From CAKSQF01 sp964582375 (lineage in GTDB: Bacteria > Bacillota > Clostridia > Oscillospirales > CAG-272), in NCBI GenBank assembly GCA_964582375.1, contig CAZORL010000004.1, forward strand, positions 22,071-86,070: a stretch of DNA of 64,000 bases, given 5' to 3'. Below are positions 1 through 7,434 of the stretch, one piece after another. The notes under the pieces are model-generated. The model searched no databases. It had not been told where the DNA came from and saw only the letters and a program-made list of their open reading frames with translations. Within the stretch, counting starts at the first letter, position 1. Each line of letters starts with the position of its first letter. Both the position numbers and the translations under genes were made by a program.

Positions 1-719
1 AAAAATCCGCCGCCGTAATCGCAAAGCGACGTTGAACCGAGGGCGATAGGTGAAAATCCCGCCGATCTGATAAAATCGACCATTTTAATGCCATCGGGAT
101 GTGTGAGGGGATCGCCGAAAAAGAAAACATCATGTCCATGTACGATCGTCGCACCGCCGATAAATCCTCTGTCGTATCCCTGAAGGGAAATGCCCGACGG
201 CGATATGGTCAGCACCTCTGCACCAAGCGATGAGAGAATATCGGACAGTCCTTTGTCGGATGTAATCGCATGGTTGCCGAAAAGACAGACACTGCAACGA
301 GCATACCCTTGTTTTGCGGCAATTTGACGCAGTCCAAGCCTTTGCAACTCGCGCGGGAGCATATCGACCCTGCCGATAATGTTTTCTTTGTATATCAAAA
401 AATTCAAAAGAATGTCGCCCGGATATTTTTTATCGGGGACATTGTCAACATGGCGAATTTTGTCGGATAACACCATTGGCAAAGACGCAACATACTCGCC
501 AAACATGTATATCTTTCCATCCGGTGTTGGAAGGGCAAGCATGTCGGGATGGGACGCAACGGGTGTGTCAAGCCGATCATATGAGGGTAGGCGAATGACA
601 CCCGACATCTTGCCGATCTTGTTTAAGAGAGCCTCCGAAAAGCTATTCGGCAGATCGCCCGATATAAACAAATAAGGACGGACAACATGTCCGTCCTCGT
701 ATGTCGGGAAAACGATCAT
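1..719 (-). CDS. GME-fold (DUF6873-like) protein, 3' end outside window
   Basis: The frame is open from an ATG at 719 to the window edge, so the C-terminus is missing and 239 codons are visible. The start overlaps the rpmB stop in TAATG, so the two genes are translationally coupled. The protein begins MIVFPTYEDGHVV and contains SHPDM near residue 60, GNHAITSDKGL near residue 160, SLGAEVL and a late LCDYGGGF. The HPDM, GNHAITSD and GGGF pattern resembles small guanidino-group-modifying (GME) fold proteins annotated as DUF6873 in Clostridia. That assignment is from memory and has no assay behind it. No signal peptide or membrane segment is visible. The co-transcription with rpmB suggests a housekeeping role, but the substrate is unknown. 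Confidence 0.6.
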   Translation of the reverse strand, partial: MIVFPTYEDGHVVRPYLFISGDLPNSFSEALLNKIGKMSGVIRLPSYDRLDTPVASHPDMLALPTPDGKIYMFGEYVASLPMVLSDKIRHVDNVPDKKYPGDILLNFLIYKENIIGRVDMLPRELQRLGLRQIAAKQGYARCSVCLFGNHAITSDKGLSDILSSLGAEVLTISPSGISLQGYDRGFIGGATIVHGHDVFFFGDPLTHPDGIKMVDFIRSAGFSPIALGSTSLCDYGGGF

Positions 720-1015
720 TAAGCGTTCTCAGCCGAAGCCTCGGACACTGCTTCAACTTCAGCAGGTTCTATAACGACAGCTTCAACAGCAGCCTCTGTA
801 AGGGGTGCTTCTTTGACCTTGATCTCGGTCTGTACACGGTTGAGCTTGCCGGAACGCAGACAACGGGAGCATACATAGACGGTCTTGTGAGTTCCGTTTA
901 TGTCGGCCTTTACCTTTCTGATGTTCGGCTTCCATGTTCTGTTTGTCTTGCGATGGGAGTGGGATACACTTGCACCGAAAACTACGCTCTTGCCGCAGAG
1001 TTCACATTTAGCCAT
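719..1015 (-). CDS. rpmB: 50S ribosomal protein L28
   Basis: This is a 98-aa protein of the large ribosomal subunit. The N-terminus MAKCELCGKSVVFGASVSHSH and the KPNIRKV segment are typical of L28. Two CxxC pairs (C4/C7 and the CSRC pair near residue 50) mark it as a zinc-ribbon (C+) form. L28 is usually about 62-78 aa; here an Ala/Glu/Val-rich acidic tail of about 30 residues follows the conserved core, as seen in some Clostridia. A GGAGG ribosome-binding site precedes the ATG. The gene has its own promoter at 1059-1087 and its stop overlaps the start of the DUF6873-like gene. Confidence 0.96.
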   Translation of the reverse strand: MAKCELCGKSVVFGASVSHSHRKTNRTWKPNIRKVKADINGTHKTVYVCSRCLRSGKLNRVQTEIKVKEAPLTEAAVEAVVIEPAEVEAVSEASAENA

Positions 1016-1058
1016 ACTCTATACCTCCAATTTTGTAATTATCAATTCAGCGTTTACC

Positions 1059-1087
1059 ATTATAGCATATTTCTTCGAAAAATGCAA
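1059..1087 (-). promoter_or_regulatory. Sigma-A-type promoter of rpmB
   Basis: On the minus strand TTGCAT (1082-1087) is separated by 17 bp from TATAAT (1059-1064), about 45 bp upstream of the rpmB start. Confidence 0.7.
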
Positions 1088-1117
1088 TAGTTTTTCGAAA
1101 AATTCTTAAAAAGTTTA

Positions 1118-1993
1118 TCATTTTTCTTCGCCGCTTTCATCGCTTTCGTCATCGTCGATGCGGTGAAGAGATCTTTTTGCGTCTTTAGACTCATTTTCGG
1201 CACTGACGCTCTGTTCGGTTTTGCCTTTTTTCTTTTTGAAACTGATCTTGCTTTCGGTCCCCGATAGCAGTCTTCCGATATTTTGCCTGTGTGCGAACAC
1301 GACCGCGATTGTCATCAGCAGAGAAGAGGTCACCGTTATGATCGACGGATGGATGCCGCCGCTTGTCAGAAGGAATATGCGGTCGAGCACAAGCGGAAAG
1401 ATAAGTGCGGATATGATCGAGCCGAGCGATACAAACTTTGTGCCGATTGTCACAACGAGAAATGTCAGAACGATTATCGCACCGACGATCGGATCGGCAG
1501 CAAATATTATGCCTGCCGATGTTGCCGCACCCTTGCCACCCTTGAACTTAAAGAATATCGGGAAGCAGTGACCGAGAATGCAGCAAAAACCCGCAAGATA
1601 GCCAACATTGTAACCGATAAGCAGTATCGGAATGAGGGTTGCCGCAACACCCTTGGCAAAATCACCGACGAGCGTCAGCACCCCCGCGACCGTTCCGTAT
1701 GTGCGGTTCATGTTCGTGCTGCCTGCGTTGTGACTGCCGTAGTTTCGCACATCGTCGTGGAAGACATACTTTGATATCAGCATCGAAAAATTGAGACTTC
1801 CGAGCACATATGCAAGGATCGCAAAACCAAATGTAATAAGCGTGAGAAGCCATATCGGATGCTCGGATGTAACTCCGGTCAGCATGCTCGCACCATCGAC
1901 GTCAGAGCATATAGGCTTAATGTCGAACAATTTCCTGATGACACCCGGAGCCGGGTCGTTGTTAAAAAACAGTCTGTAAAGGAATAATTCCAT
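1118..1993 (-). CDS. plsY: Glycerol-3-phosphate acyltransferase PlsY
   Basis: This integral membrane enzyme transfers the acyl group of acyl-phosphate to glycerol-3-phosphate, making lysophosphatidate. The family motifs are visible: GSLNFSMLISK, GSHNAGSTNMNRTYG, GDFAKG, GHCFPIFFKFKGGKGAATSAG, and AHRQNIGRLLSGTESKISF. At 291 aa it is longer than the usual 190-220 aa. The extra sequence is an N-terminal stretch of about 60 residues and a charged Lys/Ser/Glu-rich tail ending DDESDESGEEK. It starts 3 bp downstream of the der stop, so it is the last gene of the DUF512-der-plsY operon. Its substrate supplier, PlsX, is encoded in this window at 30366-31421. Confidence 0.93.
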   Translation of the reverse strand: MELFLYRLFFNNDPAPGVIRKLFDIKPICSDVDGASMLTGVTSEHPIWLLTLITFGFAILAYVLGSLNFSMLISKYVFHDDVRNYGSHNAGSTNMNRTYGTVAGVLTLVGDFAKGVAATLIPILLIGYNVGYLAGFCCILGHCFPIFFKFKGGKGAATSAGIIFAADPIVGAIIVLTFLVVTIGTKFVSLGSIISALIFPLVLDRIFLLTSGGIHPSIITVTSSLLMTIAVVFAHRQNIGRLLSGTESKISFKKKKGKTEQSVSAENESKDAKRSLHRIDDDESDESGEEK

Positions 1994-1996
1994 TTG

Positions 1997-3331
1997 TCAG
2001 TCGCCCCCCTCGTCGCCCTTCATGCGGATATTCAGTCTTATCGGCGTGCCGTTGAAGCCGAATACCTGACGGAGCTGATTTTCAATATATCTCTGATATG
2101 AAAAATGGAACAGTCGTGCATCGTTGCAGAAGATAACGAATGTCGGCGGCTTGACGCCAACCTGCGTCATGTAATAGATCTTTAGTCTGCGTCCCTTGTC
2201 GGACGGTGGCTGAACGCGAGCCTGCGCATCCGCGAGCATGTCGTTGAGCATACCTGTTGTTACACGCATGCATGACTGATCGTTTATGTAAACGATGTTC
2301 TCAAAAAGCTTTTCAACACGCTGTCCCGTCTTTGCCGAGACAAAGAGTATCGGCGCGTAGGGCATGTACGAAAGGGAAGTTCTGATCTTGTCGGTAAATT
2401 CCTTGACGGTCGTGTTGTCCTTTTCGATAAGATCCCACTTGTTGACGACTATGATCGAGGCCTTTCCCGCATCGTGGGCAAGTCCTGCGATCTTTTCGTC
2501 CTGTTCGGTGATCCCTTGAGATGCGTCGATCATGATCAGACAGACATCGGCACGATCAACTGCCATTTTTGCACGCAGAACCGAGTATTTTTCTATTCTG
2601 TCCTCGATCTTTGCCTGACGGCGGATGCCCGCAGTGTCGATCAAGGTGAATTTTCCGTATTCGTTGTCAACATTTGTGTCGATCGCATCACGCGTCGTGC
2701 CCGCAATGTCCGAAACGATAAGCCTGTTTTCGCCGAGTATCTTGTTGATTATCGACGATTTTCCTGCATTCGGCTTGCCGATGACAGCGACCTTTATTCG
2801 ATCGTCGTCGTCATCCGACGCCTCCCACTCGGGCAGATAGTCGTACACGGCGTCAAGCAGATCGCCCGTGCCGCTTCCGTGGACAGAGGAGAGCGCAATC
2901 GGGTCTGTGGGGAAACCAAGCTCGTAAAATTCGTAATATTCGGGTGGCGGTGCGCCGACAGTGTCGCATTTGTTGACCGCAACGACAACAGGTTTACCCG
3001 AGCGTAAAAGCATGCGGGATATGTCGCGATCGTCGGCGGTAAGTCCCGTGCGGCTGTCGCACATAAATATAATAACATCGGCACTTTCAATGGCGATCTC
3101 GGCTTGCATGCGCATGTGACGAAGTATCACGTCATCGCAGGTAGGCTCAATTCCGCCTGTGTCGATCAGCATGCAGGATCTGCCGCGCCACTCTATTTCG
3201 TAATAAATGCGGTCGCGCGTGACACCGGGCGTGTCTTCGACGATCGATATCCGCTCCCCTGCAAGCTTGTTGAAAAGGGTGGATTTGCCGACATTCGGTC
3301 GCCCTACTATGGCAATTATGGGTTTGCTCAT
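1997..3331 (-). CDS. der: Ribosome assembly GTPase Der (EngA)
   Basis: This is a double-domain GTPase needed for 50S subunit maturation; 444 aa is the normal length. The first G domain carries GRPNVGKSTLFN near residue 9, DTPGVTRD, DTGG and NKCD. The second carries GKPNAGKSSIIN near residue 185, DIAGTTRDAI, DTAGIRR and NKWDLI. The C-terminal KH-like domain includes YYMTQVGVKPPTFVIFCND. The linker between the G domains is acidic (EASDDDDDRIK). The gene lies 24 bp downstream of the DUF512 gene and 3 bp upstream of plsY. Confidence 0.97.
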   Translation of the reverse strand: MSKPIIAIVGRPNVGKSTLFNKLAGERISIVEDTPGVTRDRIYYEIEWRGRSCMLIDTGGIEPTCDDVILRHMRMQAEIAIESADVIIFMCDSRTGLTADDRDISRMLLRSGKPVVVAVNKCDTVGAPPPEYYEFYELGFPTDPIALSSVHGSGTGDLLDAVYDYLPEWEASDDDDDRIKVAVIGKPNAGKSSIINKILGENRLIVSDIAGTTRDAIDTNVDNEYGKFTLIDTAGIRRQAKIEDRIEKYSVLRAKMAVDRADVCLIMIDASQGITEQDEKIAGLAHDAGKASIIVVNKWDLIEKDNTTVKEFTDKIRTSLSYMPYAPILFVSAKTGQRVEKLFENIVYINDQSCMRVTTGMLNDMLADAQARVQPPSDKGRRLKIYYMTQVGVKPPTFVIFCNDARLFHFSYQRYIENQLRQVFGFNGTPIRLNIRMKGDEGGD

Positions 3332-3355
3332 CCGCTCTGACTTCCTTTCCGCATA

Positions 3356-4684
3356 TCAAATTTCATACTCGTCGTTTGCCGCACCGAGTATTTTGTATAT
3401 AAAATCATATCCGTCGGCATCTACGGTGATTATCTTCACCGACAGTGCCTTCTCGACCTGCTCGATCGATGTGCCGTCAAGGAACAGATCTCCCTCGTCG
3501 CGAAGCATCGACGATGATAAAAACAGCACATCACCGAGTTTTTTGCCGCTCAGCTGTTTAATAAGATCACATCCGCATATAAGCCCCGATACGGTGATAG
3601 TGTGCCCGAAAAAGTCGTTTTCGATCAGATAAACATTGCCCGAGAGCTTCTCCGATCTCGCACAAAGCTTTGATGTTATCGACTCGATAAAACGAAACGC
3701 CGCTTGCCCTGTCGCTATCGAAAAATTAAACGTCTTGCTCGGCAGTTCATCATCCTCGAGATCTCGAAGTGCCGACACAAATTCGGTGTTCATCGATCTT
3801 ATCATCCCGACACCGTTTTCGATCTGCGGGTAACCGTCGTAATAATCCTCGCTCGGCATCTTTCTGTCCGCCACCAAGAAAAATTCATCCGACGGATAAA
3901 AGAGCCGTACTCCGTGCTCTTTTACAAATCTGTCTCCGAAGCTGTCGATAATGTCGATGACCTGCCCTGCGCCTTCGGCATCAAAGACTTCAAGAGGATA
4001 TAGCCCCTCCCGGTGCGCCGTGATCCCTGCTGGGACGACCGCTACAGAGCCGATTCCGGGGTAGAGTGCGCCGAGATCGCCAAGGGTGCGTATGAGTTCG
4101 TCGCCGTCATTTATGCCCTTGCAAAGCACGATTTGGGCGTTTACGGTTATTCCGCCGTCCACAAGCCGCTTGATGTAAGTCAGCACTTGACCGGCAAATC
4201 TGTTTGAGAGCATCTTGCAACGAAGCTCGGGATTTGTCGTGTGGACAGATATGTTGATCGGCGACATCTTCATCTTTATGATCCGATCAATGTCCGACTC
4301 GCTCATGTTGGTGAGCGTTATGTAGTTGCCCATCAAAAACGAAAGGCGTGAGTCGTCGTCCTTGAAGTAGATCGTGTCGCGCATTCCGTGCGGGTTTTGA
4401 TCGATAAAGCAAAAAATGCATTTGTTTCTGCAGGTCTGCTTTTTGTCCATGAGAAATGTCTCAAATTCCATCCCCGGGTCGTCGTACTGATCTTTTACTA
4501 TTTTGAAGGTCAGAAGATCGGCTCCTCGGTGAATGAGAAGATCTATCTCTTTTTCTGTTATGTAATATCTGTAATCGAGGACGTCGCGAACGTCGCTGCC
4601 GTTTACCGATATGAGTATGTCACCCGGCAAAATGCCGACCTTTTCAGCATGTGAGCCATTAATTATCGATTTTACGGTAACCAC
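3356..4684 (-). CDS. DUF512-family radical SAM protein with N-terminal PDZ domain
   Basis: The protein has an N-terminal PDZ-like segment (HAEKVGILPGDILISVNG), a radical-SAM-type cluster motif (CRNKCIFCFIDQNPHGMR), a TIM-barrel region (LTNMSESDIDRI, ISVHTTNPELRCKML, INDGDEL) and a C-terminal DUF512 region. The family is widespread in Firmicutes and its reaction is unknown. The frame stays open back to a TTG at 4762, but that extension runs through a perfect hairpin at 4732-4760. The GTG at 4684 is preceded by AGAGAGG at good spacing and begins MVTVKSIINGS, matching the expected start of the PDZ domain, so 4684 is preferred (442 aa). It is the first gene of the operon with der and plsY. Confidence 0.85.
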   Translation of the reverse strand: MVTVKSIINGSHAEKVGILPGDILISVNGSDVRDVLDYRYYITEKEIDLLIHRGADLLTFKIVKDQYDDPGMEFETFLMDKKQTCRNKCIFCFIDQNPHGMRDTIYFKDDDSRLSFLMGNYITLTNMSESDIDRIIKMKMSPINISVHTTNPELRCKMLSNRFAGQVLTYIKRLVDGGITVNAQIVLCKGINDGDELIRTLGDLGALYPGIGSVAVVPAGITAHREGLYPLEVFDAEGAGQVIDIIDSFGDRFVKEHGVRLFYPSDEFFLVADRKMPSEDYYDGYPQIENGVGMIRSMNTEFVSALRDLEDDELPSKTFNFSIATGQAAFRFIESITSKLCARSEKLSGNVYLIENDFFGHTITVSGLICGCDLIKQLSGKKLGDVLFLSSSMLRDEGDLFLDGTSIEQVEKALSVKIITVDADGYDFIYKILGAANDEYEI

Positions 4685-4731
4685 ACCAAATACATCCTCT
4701 CTGCGATTGCTTTTTCTGAAGTTAGCAAAGC

Positions 4732-4760
4732 GGGGCGTGTTCAAATAAGAAACACGCCCC
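4732..4760 (-). terminator. Hairpin ahead of the DUF512 gene
   Basis: Perfect 10-bp arms (GGGGCGTGTT / AACACGCCCC) lie around a short loop between rpmF and the preferred DUF512 start. No good U-tract follows, so it may be an mRNA processing or attenuating stem rather than a true terminator. Confidence 0.45.
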
Positions 4761-4772
4761 AAAACGCTTCAT

Positions 4773-4805
4773 AAAACCGCGGACAGACATGCATCATCTG
4801 TCCGC
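4773..4805 (-). terminator. Terminator downstream of rpmF
   Basis: On the minus strand a 9-bp stem GCGGACAGA / TCTGTCCGC is followed by GGTTTT, just after the rpmF stop. The weak U-tract suggests partial readthrough into the DUF512-der-plsY genes. Confidence 0.6.
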
Positions 4806-4814
4806 AACTTGAGA

Positions 4815-4997
4815 TCAAGCTTCGACCTTCAGAATTTCTTTGCCGTTGTAGGTTCCGCAGTTCTTGCAAACTCTGTGAGCAAGAACATACTCACCGCACT
4901 TCGGGCACTTCTGTATCTGGGGTGTTTCGAGCTTCCAAACGCTTGAGCGTCTCTTGTCGCGTCTTGCCTTCGATACTTTTCTCTTTGGTACTGCCAT
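4815..4997 (-). CDS. rpmF: 50S ribosomal protein L32
   Basis: This 60-aa L32 has the canonical N-terminus MAVPKRKVSKARRDKRRS and a four-cysteine zinc ribbon (CPKC near residue 31 and CKNC near residue 44). GGAGG precedes the ATG. It follows the DUF177 gene, the usual arrangement in bacteria, and has its own promoter whose -35 lies inside the last codons of that gene. Confidence 0.97.
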   Translation of the reverse strand: MAVPKRKVSKARRDKRRSSVWKLETPQIQKCPKCGEYVLAHRVCKNCGTYNGKEILKVEA

Positions 4998-5037
4998 AAG
5001 TGTACACCTCCTAAAAACTCATACATACCTAAACTAC

Positions 5038-5066
5038 ATTATACAACATTTTTTTTCATTTGTCAA
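5038..5066 (-). promoter_or_regulatory. Promoter of rpmF
   Basis: TTGACA (5061-5066), a 17-bp spacer and TATAAT (5038-5043) on the minus strand. The -35 overlaps the final codons of the upstream DUF177 gene. Confidence 0.8.
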
Positions 5067-5556
5067 GTAGTTTTCCCAAAATTGCGAGCCTTGGATCGAT
5101 TTCTTTTTTCGGACAACCGCAGTCGCCCTCGTTCAGATCGGCTCCGCACTTTGCGCACAGTCCGCGGCAATCCTCTTTGCAGAGAAAGACCATCGGAAAA
5201 TCAAGCAGTACAGCCTCACGAACCCTGTCATCCGGATCGATCATGCCTTTTTCGATCAATAAATAATCGTCGGTATCTTCATCGTTCAAAGTGCCCTTTA
5301 CCGCAAGAGGTCTTTCAAAGGAAAAATTGAATTTTCCGTCGATCTCGCGAAAACATCTCGCACAGTGCGTGGTGTAGGCTATCTCTGCCGCGGCGGTCAA
5401 ACACATGTATCCCGCCATGTTTTTGATGTTACCTTCAAGATGCATACCGTCGGGGAAGCGGACATCGGGAAGCTCTTCGGGAGCCTTGGTGTCATACGAA
5501 AAATCGAGAGTGGTGGTATCTCCCTTGATAAGGGAGCGTATATCGATCTGCGTAAT
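5056..5556 (-). CDS. DUF177 (YceD) family protein, apparent ATT start
   Basis: The YceD/DUF177 family is encoded beside rpmF in most bacteria and is linked to 23S rRNA metabolism. The C-terminal half holds the Cys motif CKEDCRGLCAKCGADLNEGDCGC and there is an earlier CARC pair. The first in-frame ATG is at 5445, which would delete the conserved N-terminus. The reading frame continues upstream to an ATT at 5556, giving TQIDIRSLIKGDTTTLDFSYD, which matches the normal family start. No ATG, GTG, TTG or CTG lies in frame between 5445 and 5556 or further upstream within the inferred transcript. A strong GGAGGTGAT site abuts the ATT. The protein would be 166 aa. A sequencing error is the main alternative. 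Confidence 0.75.
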   Translation of the reverse strand: MTQIDIRSLIKGDTTTLDFSYDTKAPEELPDVRFPDGMHLEGNIKNMAGYMCLTAAAEIAYTTHCARCFREIDGKFNFSFERPLAVKGTLNDEDTDDYLLIEKGMIDPDDRVREAVLLDFPMVFLCKEDCRGLCAKCGADLNEGDCGCPKKEIDPRLAILGKLLDK

Positions 5557-5603
5557 ATCACCTCCGTCATGACATTGTCGTGAGCCATAAAGCCACGCCT
5601 AAT

Positions 5604-5632
5604 ATTATATAGCAAAATTTGCGTTTTGTCAA
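5604..5632 (-). promoter_or_regulatory. Promoter of the DUF177-rpmF region
   Basis: TTGACA (5627-5632), 17 bp, TATAAT (5604-5609) on the minus strand. The predicted 5' end is near 5597, which leaves only about 40 nt before the ATT start. Confidence 0.8.
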
Positions 5633-5678
5633 TAGAAAAGTGCAAAAAACATTTATTTTTTTGAAGAAAAAAGGTATA

Positions 5679-6410
5679 TCATACCGAAAGCTCACGTCGT
5701 AGTGCCTCAATTATCTTCTTTTCCTCTCTCGAGACTTTCACCTGCGTCAACCCGAGCTTGTCTCCCGTCTGCTGTTGGGACATGTTTTTGAAATATCTCA
5801 TCTCGACGATCTGTCGCTGACGAGGTGTCAGCGTCGCTATCGCCTGCCTGAGTGCGATCGAGTCGGTCAGAGTCTCGATGGCATCGCTCTTGTCTCCGAT
5901 AAGGCACTCAAGCGTCGCACCGTCCTCCGATCCGACCTTTTCGGAAAGTGAGCGTATCGGACTGATCGCCTCAAGTGCGATCGCCACCTCTTGTGTGCTC
6001 ATTTCGCAGAGCGACGCAAGCTCACCAAGCGTCGGGTCACGCCCGTGTGTTTTCGCAAATTCTTCCTTTTGTCGCATTATCGCACTGCCTGTCGATTTTA
6101 GCCCTCTGCTGACCTTGATTGCTCCGTCATCCCTTAAAAATCGCCTGATCTCGCCGATAATCAGCGGAACGGCATAGGTCGAAAAAAGGCATCCGAAGGA
6201 AAAATCGAAGGATCTCGCCGCCCTCATCAGCCCGATCGAGCCGATCTGCATCAGATCCTCAAATTCGCATCCTCGGTCGCAAAATCTTTTCGCGACCGTT
6301 CGTACAAGCCCCATGTTGTTTTCGATTATCATGTTCAGCGCGTCCTCGTCGCCGCTTGCCAAACGCTCAAGAAGTGCGATATTATCCTGCCCCGCGTTCT
6401 TTTCGCTCAT
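5679..6410 (-). CDS. sigF: Sporulation RNA polymerase sigma factor SigF
   Basis: This is a 243-aa sigma-70 family protein. Region 2 includes NMGLVRTVAKRFCDRGCEFEDLMQIGSIGLMRA and FSTYAVPLIIGEIRRFLRD. Region 3 includes GRDPTLGELA. Region 4 includes LTPRQRQIVEMRYFKNMSQQQTGDKLGLTQVKVSREEKK. Position after spoIIAA and spoIIAB identifies it as the forespore-specific sigma F rather than sigma G. It would be held inactive by SpoIIAB until SpoIIE dephosphorylates SpoIIAA. It is the last gene of the spoIIA operon, 22 bp after spoIIAB. Confidence 0.94.
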   Translation of the reverse strand: MSEKNAGQDNIALLERLASGDEDALNMIIENNMGLVRTVAKRFCDRGCEFEDLMQIGSIGLMRAARSFDFSFGCLFSTYAVPLIIGEIRRFLRDDGAIKVSRGLKSTGSAIMRQKEEFAKTHGRDPTLGELASLCEMSTQEVAIALEAISPIRSLSEKVGSEDGATLECLIGDKSDAIETLTDSIALRQAIATLTPRQRQIVEMRYFKNMSQQQTGDKLGLTQVKVSREEKKIIEALRRELSV

Positions 6411-6432
6411 GTATGATTCCTTTCATAAAAGG

Positions 6433-6873
6433 TTATGTACTGCCGAGAGCCTTTGTAAGCGTCACGAGCGTTCCTTTCCCGGGGTGGGAGATGACCGACA
6501 GCTTGTCCGAGAGCGACTTCATGATGGGAAATCCCATGCCGCCCCTCTCGCCGTCCGGATCTGTCGTGTAAAGCGGCTCCATACAACGTTCGATGTTGTC
6601 GATACCGCACCCTCTGTCGCGGATCTTTATGCGAAGCGACCGATCGTCGTAGCACCTGAGTGCTATCTCGACAGTGCCGATCGGCATGCCCTTGTAGGCG
6701 TGGACGATGCAGTTCGTCACCGCCTCCGAGACGATAACACGAAGATCGGACAGTTCCTCAAGCGTCGGGTCAAGCCCTGCGGCGAATGCACATACGACCT
6801 GCCTTGCAAAGCATTCATTCTCGGAAATGGCAATAAACTCGAGTTTCATTTGATTTGTGACTGTTTTTTTCAT
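6433..6873 (-). CDS. spoIIAB: Anti-sigma F factor / SpoIIAA kinase SpoIIAB
   Basis: A 146-aa GHKL-type serine kinase that binds SigF and phosphorylates SpoIIAA. The start MKKTVTNQMKLEF at 6873 is chosen because AAAGGAGC lies at proper spacing; an upstream in-frame extension only overlaps spoIIAA. The N-box is SEAVTNCIVHAY (family: EAVTNAIIHGY). The ATP-lid motifs are DRGCGIDNIERCMEPLYTT and ERGGMGFPIM, and a later GKGT is present. It sits between spoIIAA (26 bp upstream) and sigF. Confidence 0.95.
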   Translation of the reverse strand: MKKTVTNQMKLEFIAISENECFARQVVCAFAAGLDPTLEELSDLRVIVSEAVTNCIVHAYKGMPIGTVEIALRCYDDRSLRIKIRDRGCGIDNIERCMEPLYTTDPDGERGGMGFPIMKSLSDKLSVISHPGKGTLVTLTKALGST

Positions 6874-6899
6874 TTCTGTAGCTCCTTTGCTGTGTTTTG

Positions 6900-7235
6900 T
6901 CAGACCTTGCTGTTTGTCGCTCGAACGATCTCGATTATTCCGCCGATCCCCGCAAGGCGCAGGATCTTCTCGGTCTGTTCGGTGGGATTTGACAGGATAA
7001 GCTTGCCGCCAAGCTCCCTTACGCGTGTGAGACGTCCGAGTATCAGCCCAAGCCCCGACGAATCCATAAAGCTCACGCCACCAAGCTCCATGATCGTCTC
7101 CTTCGGACGGCAATAAAATATCGCCGTGTCTATCTGTTCCCTGATGTACTTCGCACTGTGATGATCGATGTCTCCTTCTATTGTGACGACCATCCTTTTG
7201 CCGTCGCTTTCACATTTTACACCGGCTATTTCCAT
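6900..7235 (-). CDS. spoIIAA: Anti-anti-sigma F factor SpoIIAA
   Basis: A 111-aa STAS-domain protein. The phosphorylatable serine lies in the conserved segment GVSFMDSSGLGLILGR. Unphosphorylated SpoIIAA displaces SigF from SpoIIAB. The start MEIAGVKCESDGK at 7235 follows AAGGAAGAG; an upstream in-frame extension has no ribosome site and is discounted. It is the first gene of the operon and is controlled by the promoter at 7319-7351. Confidence 0.95.
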   Translation of the reverse strand: MEIAGVKCESDGKRMVVTIEGDIDHHSAKYIREQIDTAIFYCRPKETIMELGGVSFMDSSGLGLILGRLTRVRELGGKLILSNPTEQTEKILRLAGIGGIIEIVRATNSKV

Positions 7236-7318
7236 TTTGATCTCTTCCTTTCGACTTTGTTTCTTTATTTTTTGCTGAGTGGATATCCTTGCCCGATCGA
7301 TCGGACTTTTTCGAAAAA

Positions 7319-7351
7319 ATAATAGCATGCATCTTTTGCAAAATCTGTCAA
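7319..7351 (-). promoter_or_regulatory. spoIIA operon promoter with 21-bp spacer and Spo0A-box-like sequence
   Basis: On the minus strand TTGACA (7346-7351) and TATTAT (7319-7324) are separated by 21 bp instead of 17. The -35 is part of TTTGACAGA, whose complement TCTGTCAAA matches 8 of 9 positions of the Spo0A box TTTGTCRAA. The spoIIE promoter in this window has the same two features. In Bacillus subtilis, long-spacer sigma-A promoters (spoIIE, spoIIG) are activated by Spo0A~P; spoIIA there uses sigma H. The assignment here is inference. Confidence 0.6.
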
Positions 7352-7373
7352 AAGCCGACGATACCGAAAATTT

Positions 7374-7415
7374 TTCAAAAAAACAGCCTCCATCGCTTTT
7401 GCCGATGGAGGCTGT
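7374..7415 (-). terminator. Terminator of the LTA-synthase-like gene
   Basis: A perfect 13-bp stem (ACAGCCTCCATCG / CGATGGAGGCTGT) is followed on the minus strand by seven T residues. Confidence 0.92.
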
Positions 7416-7434
7416 GAATGTTGGGTGTTGAGTT

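Noticed and set aside
5397..5645. Alternative frame through the DUF177 leader beginning at an ATG further upstream
   Set aside because: It begins before the predicted transcription start and loses all DUF177 similarity; only an unproven frameshift would rescue it.
6433..7113. Longer spoIIAB starting upstream inside spoIIAA
   Set aside because: The extra N-terminus reads through spoIIAA in another frame; MKKTVTNQMKLEF with AAAGGAGC is the normal start.
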